Positions 49,133 through 59,600 are shown, counted from the stretch's first letter. The stretch: 64,000 nucleotides of DNA from Montifringilla adamsi (GCA_017590115.1 JAGGNK010006448.1:10092099-10156098), one strand, 5' to 3'. Program-made: numbers and translations. Notes: a model not told the origin generated them from the sequence alone.

Positions 49133-49672
49133 ATGATACTGCTCTGTGGCTTCTCACTGATAAGTCAGTCTGCAAGATCATGGTCTTTTATTTCTTCTGT
49201 TGGGCCTTCTTCACTTCATCCTGTACCTGACATATCTCCCTCTATACTTTGGACAAGCTATCACACTTCTCTACAGTACTCATTAAAAAGCACTGCAATA
49301 TATTTTAAAACTGTAACTTTGGATTTTGCTACCAAATACTTTACAGATTATTTTTCTCTCTCCCTAACCCAAGGCCAATTAACCTTGCAGGAATTTTCTT
49401 CACTTCCCCCATTCAGTTTTTTGCAGATGCTCATTTACAGAAAGGAAATTTATGGTTTTGTTCCCCTGTTCACCTCTCCTAGGTTGGCAGGAATTATTCA
49501 GGTCAAGGACTATCTTTCTTGTTTTCTCATTCTTTGCGTGATGCACAGAAACACCTTTCCTTTTCTCTTTCCTTTAGACGATGGACTAATCCTCATTCTA
49601 GCTTGTCAGCTCAGCTGTTTATGTGTGCAACAAATAATAATGGGGAAAAAGTATTTAAGGGGGCCAGTCTAA
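49133..49672 (+). other. Open frame of 179 codons upstream of GPC6, no recognised protein
   Basis: This is the longest ATG-started frame outside the CpG island. It opens at an ATG (49133) with hydrophobic sequence and stays open through 49672, ending near the TATA-like element. Codons are T-rich and the product is Ser/Leu/Phe-rich, as expected from a T-skewed non-coding strand. No domain, signal-anchor logic or exon signal supports it as a gene. One such frame is not surprising by chance in 64 kb. Confidence 0.15.
49652..49659 (+). promoter_or_regulatory. TATA-like box upstream of GPC6
   Basis: tatttaag lies between an A-rich and a G-rich segment (gggaaaaag-tatttaag-ggggcc), a good TATA context. 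A start site would be expected about 25-30 bases downstream, near ctacag at 49681. Many glypican and CpG-island promoters are TATA-less, so use of this box is inference. Confidence 0.35.
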
Positions 49673-49901
49673 CCCTGGTACTACAGAGAGCAATACTGCC
49701 GAGGAGTAGTACCTTTTTGATGTCTCGCTAGCAGACAATTTGTAATTTTGGGTCCAGGAGCAGCTGGATTTGTGGTGAGGAGGAAGTTTTCGGAGCTGAG
49801 GGTGCTTTTCCTTCCTTCTGCCAGCAAACAGCGATCCACGCCAGGATTTGCTTTCTGCTCCTGTATTCAGTATTTCGGCGATGCAATGTGTAGCACGTTT
49901 C

Positions 49902-49925
49902 TGTGTGTGTGTGTGTGTGTGTGTG
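49902..49925. repeat. (TG)12 microsatellite in GPC6 leader region
   Basis: Uninterrupted TG repeat, with alternating purine-pyrimidine sequence continuing to about 49933. A CA-rich partner lies about 150 bases downstream. Confidence 0.95.
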
Positions 49926-50036
49926 CATGTGCGGCTCTCCCTCGCTGTGTCTTGCCTCCAGGATTTCTCCCTGCCTCGCTCCGGAGGCTGCTCCAGGGCT
50001 GCGCGGAGCAGAGGTTTCCCCGGCTCCCGTAAATAC

Positions 50037-50100
50037 AGGCACACGCATCCAGTGCACCACACGCACGCACACCACACACACACACAGAGGCACACAGGCA
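50037..50100. repeat. CA-rich tract in GPC6 leader region
   Basis: Interrupted CA/CACG repeats with a pure (CA)7 at 50073-50086. It is complementary to the upstream (TG)12 and could pair with it in RNA. Confidence 0.9.
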
Positions 50101-50488
50101 CGCTCCGAGCCGCTGTCCAGTCCATCCCCACGCCGGCTGCTTTCCCACCGTCTCCATCCAGCCTGGCAGAGGCGGCAGGCACAGCTCCGCGGCGGATCAC
50201 GCTGACGCTGCCCCGGGACTCAGCTCGCAGCAACGCGCCCGCGGTTTCAATCTTCACAAGCTACAGAGAGATTTTGCCTTCTTTTTTCCTTCACCTTTTC
50301 TCTTTTTTCTTTTGGTTGTGGGGTATCTGCTTGTGGTTTTGGTTTGGGGTTTCCCCCGTGTTTTAGGCTGCTTTTCTTTCTCCTTTTTTTTAATTTTTTT
50401 TTTTCTTTTGGCGTGGGGCGAGCGCTCTGCGCTCGGAGAAGGAGCCGGAGGGACAAGGCTACCGCTCTCCTGCCCCCGCCGTGCGCGC

Positions 50489-50717
50489 ATGTGTGTGTGT
50501 GCGCGCCCATCTCCCCCCCGCCTCGCAAAAGTTTGCCTGGGCAGGCCGCTGCTGCCGGTGCCGCCGCCGCCGCCGCTCCTGCTGCTGCTGCTGGTGGTGC
50601 TGCCGGTGCTGCCGGCCGCGGGGACCGAGGGCAAGGCGCGGAGCTGCGGCGAGGTGCGGCAGGCGTACAGCGCCAAGGGCTTCAGCCTGGCCAGCGTGCC
50701 CTACCAGGAGATCGCAG
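50489..50717 (+). CDS. GPC6: Glypican-6, first coding exon (partial CDS)
   Basis: GPC6 is a GPI-anchored cell-surface heparan sulfate proteoglycan core protein that modulates Wnt, Hedgehog and growth-factor signalling. This exon encodes 76 codons plus one base (phase-1 intron). The C-terminal part reads [26 protein letters not shown], the conserved glypican N-terminus in its GPC6 form; GPC4 has a clearly different sequence here. Cys53 is the first conserved glypican cysteine. The signal peptide has a Pro5 stretch (CCG repeat) and a Leu-rich core, with likely cleavage near PAAG/TEG (residue 45). The start is the only in-frame ATG found, but it lies in a TG/CG repeat with C at -3 and T at +4, and gives a signal region longer than I recall for other glypicans. 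A downstream CTG at 50537 is an alternative. The other exons lie outside the window. Confidence 0.93.
50560..50612. repeat. CCG/CTG triplet repeats coding signal peptide
   Basis: ccgccgccgccgccg followed by ctcctgctgctgctgctggt encodes the Pro5 and Leu6 tracts of the GPC6 signal peptide. Length changes here would stay in frame. Confidence 0.85.
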
Positions 50718-50723
50718 GTAAGG
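50718..50723 (+). other. GPC6: Splice donor of GPC6 exon 1
   Basis: The exon ends atcgcag and the intron begins gtaagg, a near-consensus U2-type donor. The break leaves a single G of the next codon (phase 1), matching the conserved position after the PYQEIAG segment in vertebrate GPC6. Confidence 0.95.
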
Positions 50724-50725
50724 AC

Positions 50726-50750
50726 GGGGCCGGGCGCGGCGGGGAGCGGG
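50726..50750 (+). other. G-quadruplex motif just after the donor
   Basis: Four G runs (50726-50729, 50732-50734, 50741-50744, 50748-50750) are separated by loops of 2, 6 and 3 bases on the transcribed-sense strand, 8 bases after the GT of the exon 1 donor. Confidence 0.6.
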
Positions 50751-51244
50751 CAGCGGCCGCGGAGCGGGGCCGGCGCTGCTGCCGCCGCCGGGCTGCGCGC
50801 ACGCCCCACCGGAGCGCGGCCGGGGACCGCGGCGGTGTGTGCGCGGAGCGGAGCGGCTCTGCCGGCCCGGGTGGCACCCGGGGGCTTCCCGGAGGAGCGT
50901 GTGTATGCGTGTAGATAAAGATTAAATAAATACAGAAACTAAAGGGGTGGGGGGTTAAAAAAAAAAAAAAAGGATGAGAATGACGGGGATGCAGGCTGGC
51001 TCAGCCGCGTTTCTGTTCGCTGGCTGAAACTTCTTGAGAGTTGCAGCCGGGCGGCGAGAGGCAGCGGGCAGGTCCGCAGTGGCGGCTGTCCCCTCTGCCG
51101 CCCTGTGCGGGGGAGAAAACTTTGCCCTCTGCCCGCAGGCACAGGGCGTGAAGGAGGCGGCGGAGGAGGAGGAGGAGGGCGAGGAGGGCAGCCCTGCTCC
51201 CCTCCGCGCCCCTCCGCGGACCCAGGCCGGGCGGGTCGCCCCTT

Positions 51245-51266
51245 GGAGGCGCCGGCGGGCGCCTCC
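51245..51266. repeat. 9-bp G+C-rich hairpin
   Basis: ggaggcgcc (51245-51253) and ggcgcctcc (51258-51266) are perfect reverse complements around a 4-base loop, in the CpG island of intron 1. Confidence 0.85.
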
Positions 51267-54200
51267 GCCGCAGCACGGATCGAGCAGAGGCACCGGCTGC
51301 CGGGGAGAGGCACCCACACATACCCACACACTCCCGCCCGGCAGCCCCGGCAGCCTGTTACTTGGCTCTTCCGTCTGTTGAAACATGCCTACAACAGGTT
51401 ATATCGCAATCCGCCTACGAAGGTGTTGGGAACAGTTTTTTTGTTGTAATTCTTTTTCTCTACTTTTCCATACAACATTATCAGTATTGCATCTTGAACA
51501 CTGAATGAATAAAAATACGTTTGGGGCTGAAATTCTTTTAGCGATCAGAGAGCACTACAAAAAGAGAGCTATTATACGTGAAGATATGAGCCGGGGCTGC
51601 TTAAATCGGACTGCTTGAGCCCTCAAAAAAGGTTTATGCTTCGCCACTGGCACTTTGCTGTTAGGTCTTGCTATTTGTAGAGTGAATTAGATGCTCCTCG
51701 GTTTGCTCGCTTCCTCTTGAAAGTTGGAAGCAGTAGATTTATCTTCCTTGAGGTGAAATAATGCCACAGTTATTCACTGTGTAACATTTAGCACTTTACA
51801 TGAGGAATGATAAATGTAGAAAATCTCAGGACAGCGAGGCTGTAGTTCACAAAGATACAAGGAAGGTTGTTCCATGTTGCACCTTCATCCCTCAGGCTTA
51901 CTGATTCTCTGGTCTTTCTGTCCCTTTCCCTCTAATTTATATTCAGGTTGCTCATCAGTTATATGAAATCATGAAATCTCTCCTGTGAGCCACAGATCCT
52001 TTGAATATGCAGTCATGCTTTCTCTTTGCTCACTGTTACACCAGCTGCTATCAGACAGAATGGTAGGATATCCTCTGTTACATTAAAAAAAGAAATTCTA
52101 GTAAATTTCAGGCTTCTAATAACTCTGGATAAACACTTGTTGCTTTCAGCTCACTGAGAAGTTTTATTGTTTCATATATTTTCTGAATGTACAGTGCAAA
52201 GTTGACATGCAACTTTTAAGTAAGCCTAGCATTTACAAGTTTCTGTTGACATGTATCAGTACAGAAAGACTCAGAGTAATTAAAGATTTAATAGTAGTTC
52301 AATCCAAAGTTACTCCACAGTTTCCTGCTAAGTTTCATAAGTAAATCTGCTTTTATGATTAAGTACATGATTTATGGGGGTGTGAGTTATTTTTTCTGAG
52401 CTTCCTGTTGAAGGAGTTTGGGTTTTTTGTGGTTTATCTTTCTTTTTTCTAGTTGGTATATCAACTTTTGAGCAGTTCTGTTTGTAGCTGTTTAAGTGAG
52501 TTGTTGTAAGACTAGGATTGCTTTAAAGTGTGTTTCTAAGTGTGTTGTTCTTGTGCAGCGCTGCAAGGTGGGGTAATAGCTGTTCATGCAGCATGGGCTC
52601 TTGTTAATGTTAAAGCACTGTATTTGCTCCCTGGTGCGATGTTGGAAATGTAGTTAAAGCAATCAATGGACAGGCTTGAGAAGCTTTTTTCTTCTTTTTT
52701 GTTTTTGTATTTTTTTTCATTCTGTCTTTTTTCCATCATTCTGATTCGGTTAAGGAAGCAATTTGTTAGTGTTACAGAAGTGTAGTCTATCAAAGGCGTC
52801 ATGTTTTAAGGAGTTTAAAGAACTTTATTACAGTCTTATTTCTGAACAAACATTGTGTTTTCAAAAGATTTTGCATCAATGTCTTAATAATATGACAATA
52901 AATAGTAATACACTGTATGTATTTTGATTTATCAGTAGTCATGTTTTTTGTTGTAGTTTGTTTAAAAGCTATTTTCTAGCTACGACTGTTGAAAGGGTAA
53001 ACTGAAGACTGTGTACTGTGGCAAAGTGTGTACATACTGATGTAAAGAGCTGTGAAGAATCTGTTTAAATTATAGAGGCTGTGGACATAGAGGGATCTCT
53101 GTTGAATGGAACTGCAGTGCAAGAGACTTGTTAGATAACTTCTGTAACGTTATTTATACTGTCACTCACTCTTGCACAGAGATGGTAGAAGTTACAGAGG
53201 AAAACAGTTGTCAGTTTTCGCTCTGTAAGGAAGAGTTTTTCTACAGTATTTTGTTGCACGTGAAATATGTTGAAGTTGGCAGTAATGTGACTACAGTTGT
53301 TCACAGTACTTTTACAGCAATGCTAAATTGTTCTGTGTGATTGTATAGAACATATTGGTAATCATCCTTCTGTTTCTGACGTCTTGTCTAATAACCACAT
53401 TCTGGTGCTGTGACCTTCACTGGAGTACAGCACTTACAGTTGTTTTCTGACATAGTTTAGCAAAGTAAGTCCTCAATAAAGGAACTTTACCTGGGAATGG
53501 GGGACAGAGGAAGAAAATTTGAAGTATACTTGATATGCTGCTGTGGGCTTAATTCTGTGCATCAGTTACATGCAGGGTGAGTAGCCAGAGCTTGCAGTGT
53601 GTGCTGGGCTGTCCTTGTAATGGGTTCCTCCCTGAGAGAAGCTACTCAGGGCTGCTCTCTGAGTGGAGTATCCTGTGGGTTAAAAAGAGTTGTACTGTGA
53701 GACTCAGGTTGCCGTGACCCAGCATTCAGGAGTGTTAGTGGAACTCCTGAGGACTTTGCAGGAAATATTTTGCTGTAGGAAAATCTGTAATTTGAAAAAT
53801 CAACACACAAGAGCAAAACCATAGAAAACATCTTTTGGCAGTACTTGTTTAACTCCAGCCGTGCCTTCAGTAACTTACATCGTCTTAGAGGAAGCCATGA
53901 AAATGAAATGTCAAAGTTAAAGTTGGATCGTGCCCTTACCTCAGAATTTTCTGAATGAAAGTGAATGTCTGATTGTGTAAAGTAGTGGATGTGTCTGCTT
54001 TGTGCCTTTCCACTTCCAAGGTGAAGGGTGTGTGGGGTTTTGTGTGTTGTGGTTTTGCTTGGGATTTGGTTTTTTTGTTTTGTTTGGGGTGCTTTTACTA
54101 TTTGCTGAATAATAGTTTATTCAGCTAAAAACTAGAACTGTTCTGATAAAGCATCCAGCAGTAAAGATGTTGAATTCTAAATGCTGTGTAAGAAGCATGT

Positions 54201-54424
54201 GAACTTTGTTCCCCTGCACAGATGATGGACGAGGTGAGATTCTGGCAGCACAGTCACCATAGTCAAAGTGACTGAAATGAAAGCAGAAGCAAACCCTTCA
54301 TTTTGAAGGTCAGGAGTCACTTGAAATTGTGCTTTGATGAATAGGCTTTATACTGGCATAATACAGAGGCGTTGACTGAAGCGAGCAAACGTTCATAACA
54401 CAGTTGCTTGTAGCTCCTAAGTTG

Positions 54425-54455
54425 TAATAATAACAACAATGATAATAATAATAAT
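54425..54455. repeat. ATA/AAC-rich microsatellite
   Basis: Imperfect (ATA)n with ACA interruptions. Confidence 0.8.
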
Positions 54456-56535
54456 CATACCTCAGTAGTTACCTATGCAATGGAGCTATTATTTCATGTC
54501 AGATGTTCCCAAGATGTTATTTCTGAATGTTTTGCTTTCGTACTCTAAAATGAAGTAATAGATTTACAGAATAGGGAAAATCCTCCTGACTGAGTCTGTA
54601 TTCAAGTACTTGTTCATTAGTGCCTCCTTTTACTGTTTCTCTGCTGCTCTCACTGAGAGCTGTGTGAAGAAAGTGCCTGTAGACCAGGAGGTAGATGGGG
54701 ATTCACAGACAGACACCTTGTGAGGTTGCCTCAGCAGTGTTAAAAAAGAAATAACCTTGCTAAAATAAATACTATATTCAGTGCAAATTTGTGAAATCTG
54801 TTTTGGGCCATTATACATTAATTCACTTCTGATCTCCATGATGGCAGTGAAGATGAACATAGAATTTCATGTAAACTTTAAACTTCCTTTTTGTTTGAAC
54901 GCTGTTGTAGTTGTATCCTCCACATTGTGTGTGACCCCCTCTCACCTCTGTTGCAGTTGTAGTAATTGCAGCATCAAGAGTCTCTCTGGTCGCCTCTCTT
55001 TATGGCCTCCCTTATTTTCCAGTTGTGAGTGCATGGTGCATGCTAATAAATTGGCATGTGCATGTAGGTAGGAGGAAGTGCAGCTTTCCTAAGACCTATC
55101 TTTGCAGTCACTTCTGTACATCTTCATTGGTTTGTATGTGAGTGATGCCATTAAAGGGAATACAACTTATGTATACACATCTAAAACCTAAAGGTGATGT
55201 TTGTAAGATCAGGGCCTTTGAGAAGAAATAGCATGTTTTGAATGCTTATAAATAATTCAATTTTGAATGAGAATTTTATATCTCAGCATCTGGAGTTTCC
55301 CAGTGTGACTTTATGCTAGAGTATTTTGGAAAGAGGGACTTTAAAATAGAAAAGGCAATGCTTTAATAATTAATGTAATTATGAACTTCAGTGTATAGTC
55401 TCTAATCACCTCTTTTATTTCTGTTGTCAGTCTGATTTATAATCAAAAAACACACCTAAAGTATAATATTTTCTACATGTCTAAGTGCTAGTGTGTTAAA
55501 CTGTTCTAAAGCTGTATTAGTACTTGTTTCATCATATGCTGTTGTGAAATACTCCTGAGATTAGGTGGTGTTCAGACACCAGAGGTCAAGCACTATGTTA
55601 AAAGCTCAGGCCATTCTTTTTTATATTACTGCAATAAAGAATATATTCATTTCATTTATATTACCACTTGGCTCTCATAAAAGGTCAGTTTCAGCTGAAT
55701 GTACAATTACTTGCAAATGGCAAATCTTATAACAAGCGATCAACAATAAAAGCTTTTCTGGGTAATTTGTCTTTAAAACAACTACCTGCCATTTCTTTTG
55801 AATGACTTGAGCATCTTGCAGTATCACTTGGAGATCTCTGTCTTATTCCCCATGATACATGTAAGAAAACTGTGCATACTAATCTTCCTTTCTGCTTAGT
55901 AAAGTAAAAATCCATAATTACATTAAAATTTCTAGTTGAAATAACAGGCTTGGTGCTTAAAACACCATTATGGTATCAAAGTATCAGCACTCCCATTACT
56001 AGCAGAATGAAATTACTTTTCTAGTGAACTATGACTGTATGCCCCCTTTTGTACCTGGTTAATGGGTGCTATCTCCCTATGAAGGGAACCCACATTCCAT
56101 GGTTTTGACTGTTCATGCTACCAGGCATAATTATTTTAGCAGTTTAAATATGTGTAAAAGAATTAACGCTTCTTCAGAAATTCCTAAGAATAGCATATAA
56201 AGGTTGGTGTTTAAAGGCAAAATTGTTATTATGCTGAAGAGAGAGAATACATTATAAGATGCAAAAGGAATTTAAAATGTGTTGCAGATGGCAAGAAAGC
56301 ATATGCTGGTAAAATTCATAGCGCTTTATTCCTCTGTATGTAAAAAAGGTCTAAAAACGTACTGCAACCAAGATTTGCTTTCTTCACTACCTATTGCTGT
56401 AGAGCTCCAGCACACATACAAAAACTGAGCTCCCCTAATAAGAACATTTCTAGCTCTTGTTATAGGAGGCTGTCACAAAGACCATCAGCTCTCTCCGATG
56501 AGTTTCTTTTGGCTAACGTGACCTTTTCCTTGCAG

Positions 56536-56654
56536 CAAAGTGGGAACAGCAGCACTTTATTCTGTTGAGCAACTGTGGAACACAGAAGACGCATGGCATT
56601 TGGAGGCAGGTGCTGCTAAAGATGTGCTGGAAGAGGTTCCCACTGACTGCACAG
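56536..56654 (+). other. Cryptic or cassette exon candidate in GPC6 intron 1
   Basis: A branch-point consensus ctaac (56513-56517) and the acceptor gtgaccttttccttgcag end at 56535; a donor cag/gtgaca follows at 56655. In the phase inherited from exon 1 the 119 bases between them contain no stop (residues begin KWEQQHFILLSNC). The length is not a multiple of three. It bears no resemblance to GPC6 exon 2. It could be an alternative or poison exon, or a chance arrangement in a locally G+C-richer patch that extends to about 56950. Confidence 0.25.
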
Positions 56655-59600
56655 GTGACAGCAATTTGTGTCCTACTGTGACATCCATCCAGCAGAGCCA
56701 GTCTCTGTGGGCAAAGTCAGGGGTTGTGGGTTGTGCTGGGAGCATTGCTGTTCCCTCCAGCCACTCTGAAACCTGAATGTGCAGGGAGAGGCTCTGCAAC
56801 ACAACTCCAGCTTTGAGATGGGATGGAGACCTGCTGGCCACTCTTTCTGGTCCTGATTTTCAGGGTTGGGTAGAGGATCTGCTTTCAGTGCACCAGAAAG
56901 AAGCAGCCAGGGCTGAATAGTCCTAATGCAAACAGCAAACTGCCCTCCAGCTCACCTGGCCTGTGAGGTCTGTCACCTTGTGCTTCTAATGGCCTTTTAA
57001 CTGTGTCTCCAGCTGAGCAGCAGATGTAAAGGGTACTGAGCATCTCGAGCTATTTTTTTTTCCTCCTGAAAGAAGCATTTCTACAGATGCTCGACACACA
57101 GTGGAGCCTTGAACCTGCTCACTGACCTGTTGAGTTTAAAATATCAGGGCAAATCTCCCCAAAATAAGTGGAAGTGTCGACTGCTTTTAACGGGTGTTGT
57201 GGAGTGGCATTAAATAAGTTTACTTACAGAGTAACACATAGTATCTCTGTGTGTGCATGTGTGTGCATGCGGAGGTAAAGTTACAGCTTTTACCTGGAGC
57301 AGCTTCAAAGTCACATTTAAGGACTGAAAGAGCTAGAGAAGTTGCACATTACCAGAACAGGTGCTTGCAAACCAAGTTGAAACTTTGTTTTATGGGCCCA
57401 TCTGACCAACACCTGAATGCAAACATTAGGCACAACAAAAAACTACACAGTACTCACTTCATATATTTCAGAAAGATCAAAGGCTAAGTCAGCCATGCTA
57501 ATCCTACTGTTTGAGAAGTCCAATTAGTTCAAGATTGATGCTTGACTAAGCAGTAGGTCCTATAACCTGCCCTGTAAGTCAAAAGCTAGACTTCTCTGTT
57601 GCCAGAAACAGTTTCTTTGCTAGTCTACACAGCTCTTGATGTGTTTATAATAGTACCAACATATTTATCTGATGTTTTTAGCCACGTTGAGTTTCTAACA
57701 TGTAGAATCATCTTTTTGGCGTTTGTATGAGTTGGCCTTGGAGGGAAGTCTATGCATGGAGTGGGGCTTTTGTACATCTCAGTATCAGATTGTGATGTGC
57801 TGTAGTGGGAGGGTGTATGTGGATACTGCTGTGGCTGGAGAACTGTGGAGGTATGTGGAAGTACTCCAGACCTGGCAAAATAAAGTCTGTAAATGCCTCA
57901 CTATGGTTCTCTTATCAAATGTCTGTGGATGGCTTCTGAGTTATTGCTAGTATCCCTTACGACCTTGGAGTTTGTCTTTGAAAGCAGTAATTAATACAGG
58001 AAACTAAAATGGCTTTCTTTAGCAGGATTTATGTTTTAAGAAATGAAGCATAACAGTGGGGAGCAGATCTTTATGTGCAGTGTATTATCCTACAAAGGAT
58101 ATGTATTATCCTGCCAAAAGTACGACAGTGGTGACTGATGGTCACATGGCCAAGGAAGCTCTTTTCATATCCTGTGTACATTTACTGTAAGTTCTTTTCA
58201 GTTCAGGATTCAGGTTTCCCATGTTCAGGAAATGTTTCTCTGAGATGCTGATTTGAACTGGGAAACTGATCTGACAGCAAATCCACCAAAAACCATCTTA
58301 AAGTTGCGCAAGATGGTATGTGGGAATGTGAGAATTCCTGAAGTCATGATGAGAACATGGGGCTCACAATCTTTTGGTCTCCTTCATGTCTTACAATTCT
58401 GTTGAAACTGCTAGAGAAAGATTGTCCATCTTTTCTCATGTGTCACTGAAACACAGCGTGGCAGTAGTATAGTGTTCTTAGCAGTATAGTTCAGAAGAAA
58501 CCAATAGCAGCTGAACATTCTTGGATATTATCTCCACTTTTGTTCTTGGCTTTCTAACTGCATCACCATGAACTCTAGAAGCCATACTAGCAAAGTCATC
58601 TGTTCTCCAAAACTGATGGAGCTGAACACTTGCCTGGGATGAGGAAAAGTACTTAGAGGATGTTACTACCTTAGGGAAACTCTTATTTGTTACCATGTCA
58701 GTGTGTGATAGTTAAAGTGGTCAGTTTAGTGGGTGTCTGCTGATTTTATGGCATGTTGAATTTGGTGGTTAGGAGGCAAAGGGATTAGGTTGTTAGACCT
58801 CATGTTTGTATACTGTTATTTATTGCTGTTTTCATGTTTCAAATCTTTTCTACACCTGAGGGTGCCCATTCCCAGCTCTGTGCACCTTTGACCTTACGGT
58901 TGTACTCACAGTAGCACTGAAATAGAGATGGTTAAAAGCAGTGGCAAAATGCTCCTAAGTATCCAATTGTCAGCCATGAGACTTCAGATGCTAAACAATT
59001 TCTAAATGCCTTCCAGTTTCTAAGTAACCTTGTTTTTAAATGAGTGCTTGTCCTTATGAAGTGTAAACAATGCAGTGACAAATCAAAGGCAAGGGCTGGT
59101 GGACAGCAGTGTCCAGTGGCTCAACCTGATCTGTTTTCTGTCTTTTCTCTTAAACTGATGTAGTGTTTCAGAGGGAAAGGAGCTGTGAATACAAACAGCA
59201 GCTTCATCTTCTTTAGTTACACAGAATTGATTCACAGAGTAAACACAAAATATGAATATTTAGTTCTCTGATATTAGCTTTTGGCTTTACAACTTTAGCA
59301 TATAAGTTAATACTGCATATAAGCAATTTAGGCTCCTTGGATGAGAATAGATATATATCATTTAACCTGTCAGCACTATCTTTGTTGTAGAGAAATATGG
59401 AAAATACCTATTGAACAGTTTCTCACTCAGGCCATTTTCACTTTAACCAGTTAGAGCAATTTTGAATTACAGTATTCTTATCTGGTCCAATCTTTGCATA
59501 GCATGCATGTATTTAAATCTGTTTCAAAAATTTGATGCCTACTCACAGTAAAACCTTCCTTAATAAAACAGTTTTTATTTTGTGAAGTAGACTATCCTTG

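Larger units (their letters stand above)
49682..50488 (+). other. GPC6: Putative GPC6 5' leader (untranslated region)
   Basis: If transcription starts near 49681, the leader is about 800 bases. It contains a (TG)12 tract at 49902-49925, a CA-rich stretch at 50037-50100, a T-rich block at 50375-50410, and upstream ATGs at 49720, 49881, 49886 and 49927. The true start site could lie further downstream, within the CpG-rich part, which would remove the uORFs. No splice signals inside this stretch were judged convincing. Confidence 0.4.
49950..51330. promoter_or_regulatory. GPC6: CpG island over GPC6 exon 1
   Basis: CG dinucleotides and G+C content jump sharply here compared with the A+T-rich flanks, centred on coding exon 1 and the first 600 bases of intron 1. 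This is typical of a vertebrate CpG-island promoter. Many open frames on both strands in this interval are long only because stops are rare in G+C-rich sequence. Edges are estimated by eye. Confidence 0.85.

Noticed and set aside
1..49650. GPC5 exons or the miR-17-92 cluster that lie on the other side in vertebrates
   Set aside because: I looked for glypican-like frames and the miR-17 family seed context and saw neither.
50254..50809. Long open frames on the minus strand and other frames across GPC6 exon 1 (for example 50254-50676 and 50459-50809)
   Set aside because: They arise from G+C-rich sequence with few stops and from triplet repeats. The + strand frame matches GPC6 and ends at a consensus donor.
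50939..51449. Several open frames on both strands rich in Ala, Gly, Pro and Glu in the early intron
   Set aside because: Low-complexity translations of CpG-island repeats (GGA and GCC type) with no recognisable protein.
56536..56654. Interpretation of this segment as GPC6 exon 2
   Set aside because: Its translation lacks the glypican Cys-rich sequence expected after PYQEIAG (such as HLRICPQ), so it was kept only as a cryptic exon candidate.
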